This document shows, in pieces, positions 24,839 through 32,901 of a stretch of DNA of 64,000 nucleotides. The notes under the pieces were generated by a model. It was not told the DNA's origin and did not search any database. It was given only the letters and a program-made list of their open reading frames with translations. Position 1 is the stretch's first letter. Every line of letters begins with the position of its first letter. Origin of the DNA: a virus; IMG/VR virus record IMGVR_UViG_3300008050_000026, positions 33,075-97,074 of that record. One strand, given 5' to 3'. A program made the translations under genes and the position numbers.

Positions 24839-27800
24839 ATGAATGCTGATACAATCGTTGAATTACAATCTTGGCTTGAGACTAATAAGTTACAAGCAAC
24901 AATTGAAAAAAACATAGTTGAATGTGCTGATAAGAAATTCCTGTTCATAGAGGATAAGGATGGTACGTTGATCAACAAGAAATTCCAACTGATAGTTACA
25001 CAACCTGAGTTTAATCAAACTCCACATGTTGACTATTATCTATTCAAGTTTGGATCATTTTTCTACTATTCAGAAATTGACAAACTCAAGCTTAATAAAT
25101 TCAAGTATTTAGGTGAAGCAGATGATGATCTTTTTGATTTCAGTTTGCCTTTCCTTGGTATTCATGGAAAATATGAGCTATGTAATGGAACAAGGCATTA
25201 TGATGATTGGTGTATAAAAGCAAAATTCTTAGGTTACAAATCATTGGCAATTTGTGAAAAGAATACATTGGCTGGAATACTTCACTTTCAAAAATCTTGT
25301 GAGGATCAGGATATTAAGCCAATTCTTGGTGCATCGTTCGATATAAATATTGGAAGTGAGAAGGTAGATACCAAATTTTATGTCAAATCCAAAGAAGGTT
25401 GGATGAGCATATTAAGGTTACTTCATGAAGCTAACTCTGGAGATGATATGAGTATCACATTTGATGATCTCATCGAAAATTCAAAAGACTTGGTTATAGT
25501 CATACCTGCATCATGTAAGAATTACAAGAAGTTCATTGCTTTACCTGAAGATGTTTATGTTCAGTTTGATACTACAGAATTCAATTCAAATGAAACCGAT
25601 ACGAAAAGGTTAAATGATCTGAAGACAGTTTACAACTCAAATCTCAATCCTGTATTAGTAAGTGACGCATTTTATCTCGACAAAGAAGATCATGTAATAA
25701 AGGATGTGATAAATACAGTTGGAAAAGTCAATTTCCAATTTAGTTCATCTGATCAGTATTTCAAAAGTAAGCAGGAATTGGTTGAAAAAGCTGAAGGTTT
25801 GTTTGCTGACGATGATAAAGCTGTTGAATTTGTAAAGAAACTCATAAAGAATACAAGGGAAATTGATGAATTGTGTGATTATACATTGCATGAGAAGAAA
25901 AGTCATTTGCCTGAGTATGAAATGAATGAAGATGAAGTTGATCTGGCTGATACGAATATAGATCTTTTCTACCATTATATAGAATTGGGATTTGCAGAAA
26001 AAATTGCAGGTAAGGACAACGAGAAGGAATACAAGGAAAGGTTAGATTATGAAATAAGTGTTCTTATTGAAGGAAATGTCATCGATTATTTTCTGATCCT
26101 ATTTGATATTGTAAACTGGTGTAAGAAAAACAACATCCTCCCGGGAATAGGTAGAGGATCAGCTGCAGGCTCACTTGTATCATATCTAATGGGGATCACT
26201 GGTTTGGATCCTTTGGAACATGGATTACTATTTGAAAGATTTTTGAATAAAGCAAGGATGCTTACTGGAGCATTACCTGATATTGATCAGGATGTTCCTT
26301 CAGCTCACAGGCAGGACATAATTGAATATGTCAAAACAAAATATGGTAAGGATCAAGTTGCATGTATAGGTACTTCACAGAATTTCAAGTTGAAGTCACT
26401 TCTAAAGGACATGCTTAAGCTCAAGAATGTTGATTTCAAGGAGCAAAATTTCATTACGTCGATGCTAACAAAGGAATATGACTTTGCAGATGTAGGTGGG
26501 TTATTCGAATTGGCTACCAAGGAACCTAAGATCCTTGAGGTGATAAATGATCATTGGGAAAATATCGAAATGATGGATTTATGCATGTTCCAACCAAGAT
26601 CATTTGGTATTCACGCAGCTGCAATCATCGTTGTACCAAAACATAATGAGGGTAGAAGAACGTATGTTTGGGATTATACCCCTGTTCGAATGCATAATGG
26701 ACAATGGGTTACAGAATGGGAAAAGGACCATATTGAACAAGTAGGACTATTAAAAGAAGACATCCTTGGATTACTTCAACTTGATAAGCTCATGAGAATG
26801 GTGATGCTTATAAAGGAAAATAAGAATATCGAGATTGATGTCCTTAAAATACCTGTTGACGATCCAGAAGTGTATGAGTTATTTGCTAAGGGGATAAATC
26901 AAGACATTTTTCAATTTGGTTCACCTGGGCAAAAGGTATATACGACTGAATTGAAACCCGATAATATCAGTGACCTCATAGCAACTGTAGCTTTATATCG
27001 CCCAGGAGCCATGGAGAACAATTCACATAATAAATATGTGAAGATGAAGAATGGTGAACTTGAACCAGTTTTACCTAAGAACCTTGAAGAATTTTCGGAG
27101 GAGACATTTGGTTTGTATATCTATCAGGAACAAGCAATGCTTTCATATCAGAAGATCACAGCCTGTGAACTTGAAGAAGCTGATAAATTCAGAAAGGCAC
27201 TTACAAAACTCAAGCCTGGGTTTAGAAATCCTGAAATAGAAATCTACGAGAAGATATTCAAGGACAAGTATTTTGCAATGATACATGATAAAGATCATGT
27301 TCAATATGTTTGGGACCTCATTGTTGGTTTCAGTAGTTATGGTTTCAATAAATCACACGCTGCAGCATACGCAATAACTGGATATTATGCTCAGTGGTTC
27401 AAAGCCCATTATCCTCTTGAGTTCTATGTTACAGCTTTGGAATTTGCTGACGATAAAACAATATCCGATGTGATACATGAGATCCAACATAATAGTAAAA
27501 CTGAATTGAAACAACCAGACATCAACAAATCAGCTACGCATTTCACTTATGATGATGAACTCAATGAAATATATTGGTCATTCAATTCAATAAAATATGT
27601 TACTGAAAGATCAATCGATGTCATAGTTGAAGAAAGGAATAAATCTGGTGCATTTTTTACGTTTGAGGAGTTTCTATCAAGAGTTAAGATCAACAAACAA
27701 GCTGTTGAAAATCTAATCCTTGCTGGTGCGTTTGATACAATTGAAAAACATGTTGATGCATACGATAGATTTTCGTTACTTCAAAGATACTATACAGCTA

Positions 27801-28237
27801 TCAAAAGGTTAGACTCGCTTGAAAAAATACCTGAGGAGTTCAGGATGAAAAATTGGTGGTGGCAATTACAATCAAAGAACAATTGTGGTTATGGGTTCAT
27901 TGATTACAGGGGTATTTTCATGAGAAAGGCTAATACGACAACTTATCATCATCCTGATCAATTTCAAAAAGAAGATGCAGAAGGGTATTACATAACTGGA
28001 GGTATTGTAACCAATATCATCAAAAGAAATTCGAAGAAAGGACCTTTTGTCCAACTTAATATAGATCACAATAATATCGAGATCATTTTTACTGTATGGA
28101 ACGATGCCTATAGTAAAATAAGAAAGGATCTTGCTGAGAACAGATTGATCGTTTTCAAAGCTGATTTATCTTGGGATGGATACAAAAAGAAAAACACTTT
28201 CAAAAGTGGCAAAAAAACATTCATACATTTTGTATGA
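24839..28237 (+). CDS. dnaE-like: DNA polymerase III alpha-like polymerase (C family)
   Basis: At 1132 residues this is the main replicative polymerase. The palm has 'PDIDQD' at about 480-485 (D483 and D485, the paired aspartates of PolIIIα) and a third aspartate in 'GLLKEDILGL' at about 637-646. The nucleotide-binding 'LPGIGRGSAAGSLVSYLMGITGLDPL' precedes. The helix-hairpin region and 'FNKSHAAAYAITGYYAQWFKAHYPLEFYVTAL' follow, and an OB-fold (YYITGGIVTNII...) lies near the C-terminus. The PHP domain (about 104-170) has 'HGKYELCNGTRH' where active PHP domains have H-x-H, so its own proofreading is probably lost. A DnaQ-like exonuclease encoded at 55805 could supply that. Confidence 0.9.
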   Translation: MNADTIVELQSWLETNKLQATIEKNIVECADKKFLFIEDKDGTLINKKFQLIVTQPEFNQTPHVDYYLFKFGSFFYYSEIDKLKLNKFKYLGEADDDLFDFSLPFLGIHGKYELCNGTRHYDDWCIKAKFLGYKSLAICEKNTLAGILHFQKSCEDQDIKPILGASFDINIGSEKVDTKFYVKSKEGWMSILRLLHEANSGDDMSITFDDLIENSKDLVIVIPASCKNYKKFIALPEDVYVQFDTTEFNSNETDTKRLNDLKTVYNSNLNPVLVSDAFYLDKEDHVIKDVINTVGKVNFQFSSSDQYFKSKQELVEKAEGLFADDDKAVEFVKKLIKNTREIDELCDYTLHEKKSHLPEYEMNEDEVDLADTNIDLFYHYIELGFAEKIAGKDNEKEYKERLDYEISVLIEGNVIDYFLILFDIVNWCKKNNILPGIGRGSAAGSLVSYLMGITGLDPLEHGLLFERFLNKARMLTGALPDIDQDVPSAHRQDIIEYVKTKYGKDQVACIGTSQNFKLKSLLKDMLKLKNVDFKEQNFITSMLTKEYDFADVGGLFELATKEPKILEVINDHWENIEMMDLCMFQPRSFGIHAAAIIVVPKHNEGRRTYVWDYTPVRMHNGQWVTEWEKDHIEQVGLLKEDILGLLQLDKLMRMVMLIKENKNIEIDVLKIPVDDPEVYELFAKGINQDIFQFGSPGQKVYTTELKPDNISDLIATVALYRPGAMENNSHNKYVKMKNGELEPVLPKNLEEFSEETFGLYIYQEQAMLSYQKITACELEEADKFRKALTKLKPGFRNPEIEIYEKIFKDKYFAMIHDKDHVQYVWDLIVGFSSYGFNKSHAAAYAITGYYAQWFKAHYPLEFYVTALEFADDKTISDVIHEIQHNSKTELKQPDINKSATHFTYDDELNEIYWSFNSIKYVTERSIDVIVEERNKSGAFFTFEEFLSRVKINKQAVENLILAGAFDTIEKHVDAYDRFSLLQRYYTAIKRLDSLEKIPEEFRMKNWWWQLQSKNNCGYGFIDYRGIFMRKANTTTYHHPDQFQKEDAEGYYITGGIVTNIIKRNSKKGPFVQLNIDHNNIEIIFTVWNDAYSKIRKDLAENRLIVFKADLSWDGYKKKNTFKSGKKTFIHFV

Positions 28238-28239
28238 TG

Positions 28240-28261
28240 TAATAAAATATTATTATTTTTG
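28240..28261 (+). promoter_or_regulatory. Promoter element before the nucleotide-metabolism operon
   Basis: TAATAAAATATTATTATTTTT then G, with TATTTTTG at 28254-28261 and TTTG at 28229-28232, 21 bases upstream. The spacing fits the Bacteroidota consensus (19-21). The start codon at 28267 lies five bases after the box. It drives the flavoprotein gene and probably the coupled gene after it. Confidence 0.65.
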
Positions 28262-28266
28262 AAGCA

Positions 28267-29199
28267 ATGAAAGACGATCTCATCTTAGGTGCTGGTACAG
28301 CTGGTATAATTACTTCACTTTTCACAAAAGCAAAAATGATAGATCCTAAGCCACTTGGTGAGCTGGGGTTACCTTTTTCACCTGGGATAAGGATCTTCAA
28401 ATGGGAACTTGAAGTTGTACAATTTATTTCATACTGGCTTCCTAAGTGGTATCCAGAATTTAGCATCAAAAGGGAAACTTTGAAAATAGGCTATAAAACT
28501 GATGATGGGGTTTTTAATTGTGCCACTGAAAAATTCAAGGAAACATATTCCTTAATAACAAGAGGAAAACAAGAATATGAACCAAGTTTTTTATCGTCTG
28601 GTCAAAATAGTATTTCATACGTATCAATCAATGGTTTAGGATACGAAGGTTCTTATGAATTCTTTTTCAAATCAGCACTTGAGTACTTGAAAACAAAAGG
28701 TAAGTTAATTGAAGAAAAAGTAACATTTGTTGATATAGGATCAAAAACAGTAAGGTGTGGTGATAAAAAATACAACTATAAGCATTTGTATTCCTGTATC
28801 AAAAGACCAATTCTTGAAAGACTTATGGATAAGATTTCAGGTGAAGATTTTTCAACAACTAAGAAATCATTTTACAGAACTATCAAAATGATAGATGGTG
28901 GTATCATGGGTTATGCTTACATCTACAGTATAACAGATGAATGGACAAGAAAAACTGAGTTTGGTCGTTACTATGTTTATGAAACAACTAAGCCAATTTT
29001 AAGTGATCATTTTGAACATGACAATGAAATAACTGATACATTTGAGGATATTCCTTTGCAAATACAGAAATCACTATCACAAACAAACTACTATGGTGTA
29101 GAACTTGTTGGTAGGTATGCAGAATGGAACCATGCAATAAAAGCAAACGAAATAATTCAAAGGTTTGCGCAACGATTAAAATTCAAAGTAAATGGGTGA
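28267..29199 (+). CDS. FAD/NAD-binding oxidoreductase resembling UDP-galactopyranose mutase or amine oxidases
   Basis: A 310-residue protein beginning with a dinucleotide-binding motif (LILGAGTAGIITSL, G-x-G-x-x-G at about 7-12) and ending with 'VELVGRYAEWNHAIKANEIIQRF', a Gly-Arg-tyrosine-aromatic C-terminal pattern seen in UGM and other flavin-dependent amine-oxidase-like proteins. Known family members convert UDP-galactose rings or oxidise amines. The middle is divergent, so substrate cannot be named. It starts a promoter and is coupled by ATG overlap to the next gene, in a block of nucleotide enzymes; it could act on a nucleotide sugar or on a modified base. Confidence 0.6.
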   Translation: MKDDLILGAGTAGIITSLFTKAKMIDPKPLGELGLPFSPGIRIFKWELEVVQFISYWLPKWYPEFSIKRETLKIGYKTDDGVFNCATEKFKETYSLITRGKQEYEPSFLSSGQNSISYVSINGLGYEGSYEFFFKSALEYLKTKGKLIEEKVTFVDIGSKTVRCGDKKYNYKHLYSCIKRPILERLMDKISGEDFSTTKKSFYRTIKMIDGGIMGYAYIYSITDEWTRKTEFGRYYVYETTKPILSDHFEHDNEITDTFEDIPLQIQKSLSQTNYYGVELVGRYAEWNHAIKANEIIQRFAQRLKFKVNG

Positions 29200-30145
29200 T
29201 AGATTAAGTGAGATATTTCGTATTCAAATCGAGTTCAGTAAAACTTGGCTTAAGAATGAAAAGAACATTGACATTTTTGATATGTCAAGGAACGACAGGA
29301 TAAAATGGAGCAAGGAATACATATTAGCAGCAGTAAATGAACTATGTGAAGCCTTAAATGAGTTGAAGTGGAAAACTCATCGCGAATTTGAAAAACAAGA
29401 CAACATAGATAATTTTAACGAGGAATGTATTGATGTTTTTAAGTTCCTTATGAACCTCCTTCTAATAAATGGTATCAAGGAGGATGATTTCTATCAAAAG
29501 TTCATTGATAAAAGTGAAATCGTCCAATTGAGGTATGAGCAGGAAAAAGCAATGACTTTGTTGAAGTTGGACCCAAACGCAAGAATTGCCATTGTTGACA
29601 TTGATGGATGCTTGAATAACTACCCGTATCACTTTCTTGAATTTACAGAAGCTGCCACAGGATTGGATTACAAAACTGTTCCAGACTTCAAAGAAGCTGA
29701 CATAGTAAATTACAATAAAGCAAAGGCCTCATATAGATTATCAGGAGGAGAACGAGGAAACGTACCTAATGAAGAAACATTCAAATTCCTACATGATCTA
29801 AAGGCACATGGTTACACGGTTGTTCTTTTATCATCAAGGCCTTATGAAAAGATCAAAAGGCTATATTCGGATACTGTTCATTGGTTGAATAGTTACAAGT
29901 TTCCTTATGATTATCTGGTATTCAATAAAAATAAGGACACCTACATAATAGACAACCTAAAAGATTGTAATGTAGAATTTTGTGTAGATGATGATTTCAA
30001 CAATGCTCAGAACCTTTCTTATCATTTTCCAACTTATTTGATGGTTAACAAGGGCCTCTACTCGTTGGAAGCCTATCTACATGCACCAAAGAAAGTAAAG
30101 GTTATAGACTCACTATTAAAAATTGAACTTACAGGTATGAAATAA
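29192..30145 (+). CDS. Fusion: all-alpha NTP pyrophosphatase (dUTPase/MazG type) plus HAD phosphatase
   Basis: A 317-residue two-domain protein. The N-terminal domain (about 1-120) has the E-x-x-E...E-x-x-D metal motif of all-alpha pyrophosphatases (E50, E53; E78 and D81 in 'NEECID') with 'LNELKWKTH'. Such enzymes hydrolyse dUTP, dCTP or other NTPs to monophosphate. The C-terminal domain (about 130-290) has HAD motif I 'VDIDGCL' (D136, D138), motif II 'LLSSRP' (S214/S215) and motif III 'VDDDFNN' (D266-D268), as in 5'-nucleotidases. Together they would turn a dNTP to nucleoside. The start overlaps the preceding gene. I know this as a plausible but unusual fusion. Confidence 0.7.
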   Translation: MGDRLSEIFRIQIEFSKTWLKNEKNIDIFDMSRNDRIKWSKEYILAAVNELCEALNELKWKTHREFEKQDNIDNFNEECIDVFKFLMNLLLINGIKEDDFYQKFIDKSEIVQLRYEQEKAMTLLKLDPNARIAIVDIDGCLNNYPYHFLEFTEAATGLDYKTVPDFKEADIVNYNKAKASYRLSGGERGNVPNEETFKFLHDLKAHGYTVVLLSSRPYEKIKRLYSDTVHWLNSYKFPYDYLVFNKNKDTYIIDNLKDCNVEFCVDDDFNNAQNLSYHFPTYLMVNKGLYSLEAYLHAPKKVKVIDSLLKIELTGMK

Positions 30146-30160
30146 TAAATTATTATTTTT
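30141..30160 (+). promoter_or_regulatory. Promoter element inside the nucleotide-metabolism block
   Basis: AATAATAAATTATTATTTTT (30141-30160), one of the cleanest copies: inverted repeat arms AATAATAA and TTATTATT around one A. The upstream stop TAA is inside it, and ATG 30167 follows the T-run after six bases. The base after the T-run is A rather than G, so the TAnnTTTG match is one base short. Confidence 0.6.
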
Positions 30161-30166
30161 ACATAC

Positions 30167-30496
30167 ATGAAAGAAACAAAAACATATTGCTTTTATCAAG
30201 AAGGTGCTGCAGAAGTTGAATTGGACTTTTGGGAAAGCATGCAAAAACAGTTTTTGAAAACAGAAGTTGAGTTCAAAGGAAAAAAGTTAAGAATTTATGC
30301 TTTGGATAAAACACCAAGGAAACAAGAAATAGAACACATGATCTGTATTCCAGATACTATTGGCATCAATGCAGAACTTCACAATTTCTTGAATAACATC
30401 AGGCCAGCAGAATACAAGAAGACATTATATTTTGGAAAGATAACTTCTGAATATGCACAAATACTTAGTAACTTTATAAAGGCTTGTAAAAAATGA
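30167..30496 (+). CDS. Unknown small protein
   Basis: A 109-residue protein starting six bases after a promoter element. It has a beta-rich front (FEKGKKLRIYALD-like) and a helical end (YAQILSNFIKACKK). There is no motif I recognise. The stop overlaps the next gene by ATGA, so it is co-translated with the kinase/UDG fusion and may be an inhibitor or partner of it. Confidence 0.5.
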   Translation: MKETKTYCFYQEGAAEVELDFWESMQKQFLKTEVEFKGKKLRIYALDKTPRKQEIEHMICIPDTIGINAELHNFLNNIRPAEYKKTLYFGKITSEYAQILSNFIKACKK

Positions 30497-31446
30497 GTGA
30501 TGTAGTTCAAATCATACACATTGATGGACCAGACAAATCTGGCAAAGATGCTATCAAGCGTGAGATAATAAAAAGAACAGGTGGGGCTGTAATGGTAATT
30601 GCCAGATCGTTCCTTTCACAAACTGTTTATGCAAGTATCTATGGTCGAGATATAAATTCTGAAGGATATTGGTTAAAAGCAAAGCAAGCTTTTCAAAGAG
30701 GTGAAACACTCATATATCTTCGTCCAGAAAAGAACTTAGGTGAAATTGAAAGGAGGTTCAAGGAACATGATGAAAAAGACATGGACTTTGAAAATTATAC
30801 CTTACATAGAACTTGGTTTGATAGAACAGTATCGTTATTGGGACACCAAGGATGTAGATATTTACAAATAGATACAACAGCACATGATATTAGTAAATGT
30901 GTTGACATTATCTTACACAAGGCACTTTCAGATTATACAAAATTCTGTTCAAATTGTTTGCTTCATACTTTGGATGTCAATCAAATGGAGGCTAAACATG
31001 GATATGGGAAGCTTGTTCCAAAAAGAAATGATGGAACTGAGTTCATGATAGTGGGAATAAATCCATCTAACAAAAGAATACCATATAATCAAAACCCTTT
31101 TGAACTTACTAACGATCCACAAACACATAAGAACAAACCTTTTTGGGATGCTCTTTGGGACCTTGGCATCGGAAATAGATCATACATTACAAATGCAGTT
31201 AAATGTAGTACAAAAAACAACAAGTTAAAAACTGTAGATTTCAAATGCTGCGAACATATTCTTCAAGCGGAAATTGAATTCATGAGACCAAAGATTATAG
31301 TCGCAGTTGGAAAAGAAGTTGCAGCATATCTAAAAGGTAAACTTGATAGACACATTATTGAAATTCAAGATCCTGAACACCATAATTTCACACATTCATC
31401 AGTATACACACTTGACGTAATAGAAAAACTAAAACATCATGTCTAA
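30493..31446 (+). CDS. Fusion: P-loop dNMP-kinase-like domain plus Fe-S uracil-DNA glycosylase-like domain
   Basis: A 317-residue protein. Residues 7-140 carry a P-loop 'GPDKSGKD' (12-19) and a LID-like basic region, as in thymidylate/dNMP kinases. Residues 150-310 resemble family 4/5 uracil-DNA glycosylases: paired cysteines C152 and C155 (FCSNC), then C238 (NAVKC) and C252/C253, the spacing of the four [4Fe-4S] ligands, a GINPS motif (188-192) at the catalytic loop position, 'CEHILQAEIEFMRPKIIVAVGKEVA', and 'THSS' where the family has HPS. The kinase part phosphorylates a dNMP; the other removes uracil or a related base. Joining these in one chain is unusual. The block context suggests control of dU or of a modified base. 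Confidence 0.72.
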   Translation: MSDVVQIIHIDGPDKSGKDAIKREIIKRTGGAVMVIARSFLSQTVYASIYGRDINSEGYWLKAKQAFQRGETLIYLRPEKNLGEIERRFKEHDEKDMDFENYTLHRTWFDRTVSLLGHQGCRYLQIDTTAHDISKCVDIILHKALSDYTKFCSNCLLHTLDVNQMEAKHGYGKLVPKRNDGTEFMIVGINPSNKRIPYNQNPFELTNDPQTHKNKPFWDALWDLGIGNRSYITNAVKCSTKNNKLKTVDFKCCEHILQAEIEFMRPKIIVAVGKEVAAYLKGKLDRHIIEIQDPEHHNFTHSSVYTLDVIEKLKHHV

Positions 31447-32398
31447 AAGAATATTCATAACTGGAGAAAGTGGTGTAATACCAAAAGCAATCATGGCGCT
31501 TTGTGAAAACTCAAACCATGTGGTTGTAAATACACATCTTAATAAAGATCTGGATGGATTACGATGGCATCAATCATTCAAGGTTAGACATCCTGAAATT
31601 GATTTCACAAACGATAGTGTAATTGAAGAGGCATTTCGAAGATCACAACCTGAAATAGTAATACATTCAGGTGCTTATGTTGGAACAGATTATTGTGCAA
31701 GTTCAAAAGATGAAGCAGTAAGATCCAATGTATATGGTACACAGAAAATTGTTGACCTGTGTAATGAACATGGGTGTAAGTTAATCTATTTTTCAACAAC
31801 GGCTATTTTCGATCCAAAAGCTTATAATAAGTATAAGTATATGACTGGACAAACTCGAATTGATCCTCAAACATTATATGGTATCACGAAATACGCTGGG
31901 GAACTGATTGTTAAGAACTTGTGCAAAACACCTTTCACCATCGTTAGACCAGTATTTGGTTTTGGTGATTATCCAGATGATCTACATTCAGCTTTGACTA
32001 AGTACATCTATTCCATAATAAATGGAAATCCTTTGACGATCCTACTTGATAGAAAAATAGGCAAGAACTATTTTAGGGTTGAGAACATTGCACAAATTGT
32101 AATGAACATCATCAATCAAAATTATTTTGGTTCTATATTCAATATAGGTGAGAATTACGACCTTAGGAAAAATTGGAATGAGATTGATGAAGTCATTGAA
32201 AGTAAGTTAGGTAAGTTTGACAATAGTAAAATCACTTTTGTACCAGAAAAGGATTACCTGCACTGGCACAATATAGATAACAGGAATTTGAAGACATTGG
32301 GGTTGTATTATGATCTACCTATCATGTTTGAACAAGGAATAGAAATGACAATCAAATCAGTTAAGGAAAATCTTGACAAAAAACCATATTGGATATGA
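31439..32398 (+). CDS. NAD-dependent epimerase/dehydratase, RmlD-like
   Basis: A 319-residue extended short-chain dehydrogenase. The nucleotide motif is 'ITGESGVIP' (third Gly replaced by Pro), the catalytic residues are S119 in 'YFSTTAIF' and Y147-x-x-x-K151 in 'YGITK'. The sequence around 'VDLCNEHGCKLIYFSTTAIFD' and 'GDYPDDL' is closest to dTDP-4-dehydrorhamnose reductases, which reduce a nucleotide-activated keto sugar. It overlaps genes on both sides by ATGA. In this operon it may use a dTDP-sugar, though the modified Rossmann Gly may change cofactor binding. Confidence 0.7.
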   Translation: MSKRIFITGESGVIPKAIMALCENSNHVVVNTHLNKDLDGLRWHQSFKVRHPEIDFTNDSVIEEAFRRSQPEIVIHSGAYVGTDYCASSKDEAVRSNVYGTQKIVDLCNEHGCKLIYFSTTAIFDPKAYNKYKYMTGQTRIDPQTLYGITKYAGELIVKNLCKTPFTIVRPVFGFGDYPDDLHSALTKYIYSIINGNPLTILLDRKIGKNYFRVENIAQIVMNIINQNYFGSIFNIGENYDLRKNWNEIDEVIESKLGKFDNSKITFVPEKDYLHWHNIDNRNLKTLGLYYDLPIMFEQGIEMTIKSVKENLDKKPYWI

Positions 32399-32901
32399 AA
32401 CCAAGAATGCGATATATTCAGTTCAAACAAGAACTTGATGATCAGATTGATATTATCAAAGTTGGTGGTCGTGATACCAAGGAAATTGTATCACTTGTAA
32501 TTGACTATGAGATCAATACCATGTCAGAAGAAGTTAACAGCTTTTTAACAGAGAAATTAACAGCTCAATCTAAAGATGATGTGAAGGAAAGAAAAATGAT
32601 CATGTTGGAACTTACAAAAACTATCATTGATCTTAGAGAGGATCCAAATTCAAGACAGATGTTAGTAAGGCCAAACTACATCGGGAACGAAAGGCTTTCA
32701 GCATGTATATCACTTGTGCATGTCTTATTTAGGAAAGGGAAGATCATTATGAATGTATATCAACGAAGTCAGAATATTGATAACTTCTTATATGACCAGC
32801 AAACATTCTTTTTCCTTGCGAAGATGGTCGCAAATACATCAGCTGTTGACAAATGCGAAATAAATGTGATCATAGGGTCACTACACAAATACTTAGACTA
32901 A
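32395..32901 (+). CDS. Short thymidylate-synthase-fold protein with dCMP-type specificity residue
   Basis: A 168-residue protein that aligns by eye to the C-terminal half of thymidylate synthase. Catalytic cysteine C104 (LSAC) is followed 19 residues later by 'YQRS' (Y122-S125), the same spacing as C146 to QRS in E. coli TS. D134 stands at the position of N177, where TS has Asn and phage dCMP hydroxymethylases (T4 gp42) have Asp. H164 and Y166 (LHKY) match H207 and Y209. The N-terminal TS half, with its Arg21 and substrate loop, is missing, so an inactive or partner-dependent enzyme is possible. It starts at ATG 32395, overlapping the upstream stop. Confidence 0.65.
   Translation: MKPRMRYIQFKQELDDQIDIIKVGGRDTKEIVSLVIDYEINTMSEEVNSFLTEKLTAQSKDDVKERKMIMLELTKTIIDLREDPNSRQMLVRPNYIGNERLSACISLVHVLFRKGKIIMNVYQRSQNIDNFLYDQQTFFFLAKMVANTSAVDKCEINVIIGSLHKYLD

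Noticed and set aside
30141-30160. AATAATAAATTATTATTTTT elements as Rho-independent terminators
   Set aside because: The stems are pure A-T with one-base loops and would be unstable; they stand directly before start codons and match a promoter box, so a promoter role is preferred. A minor termination role is not excluded.
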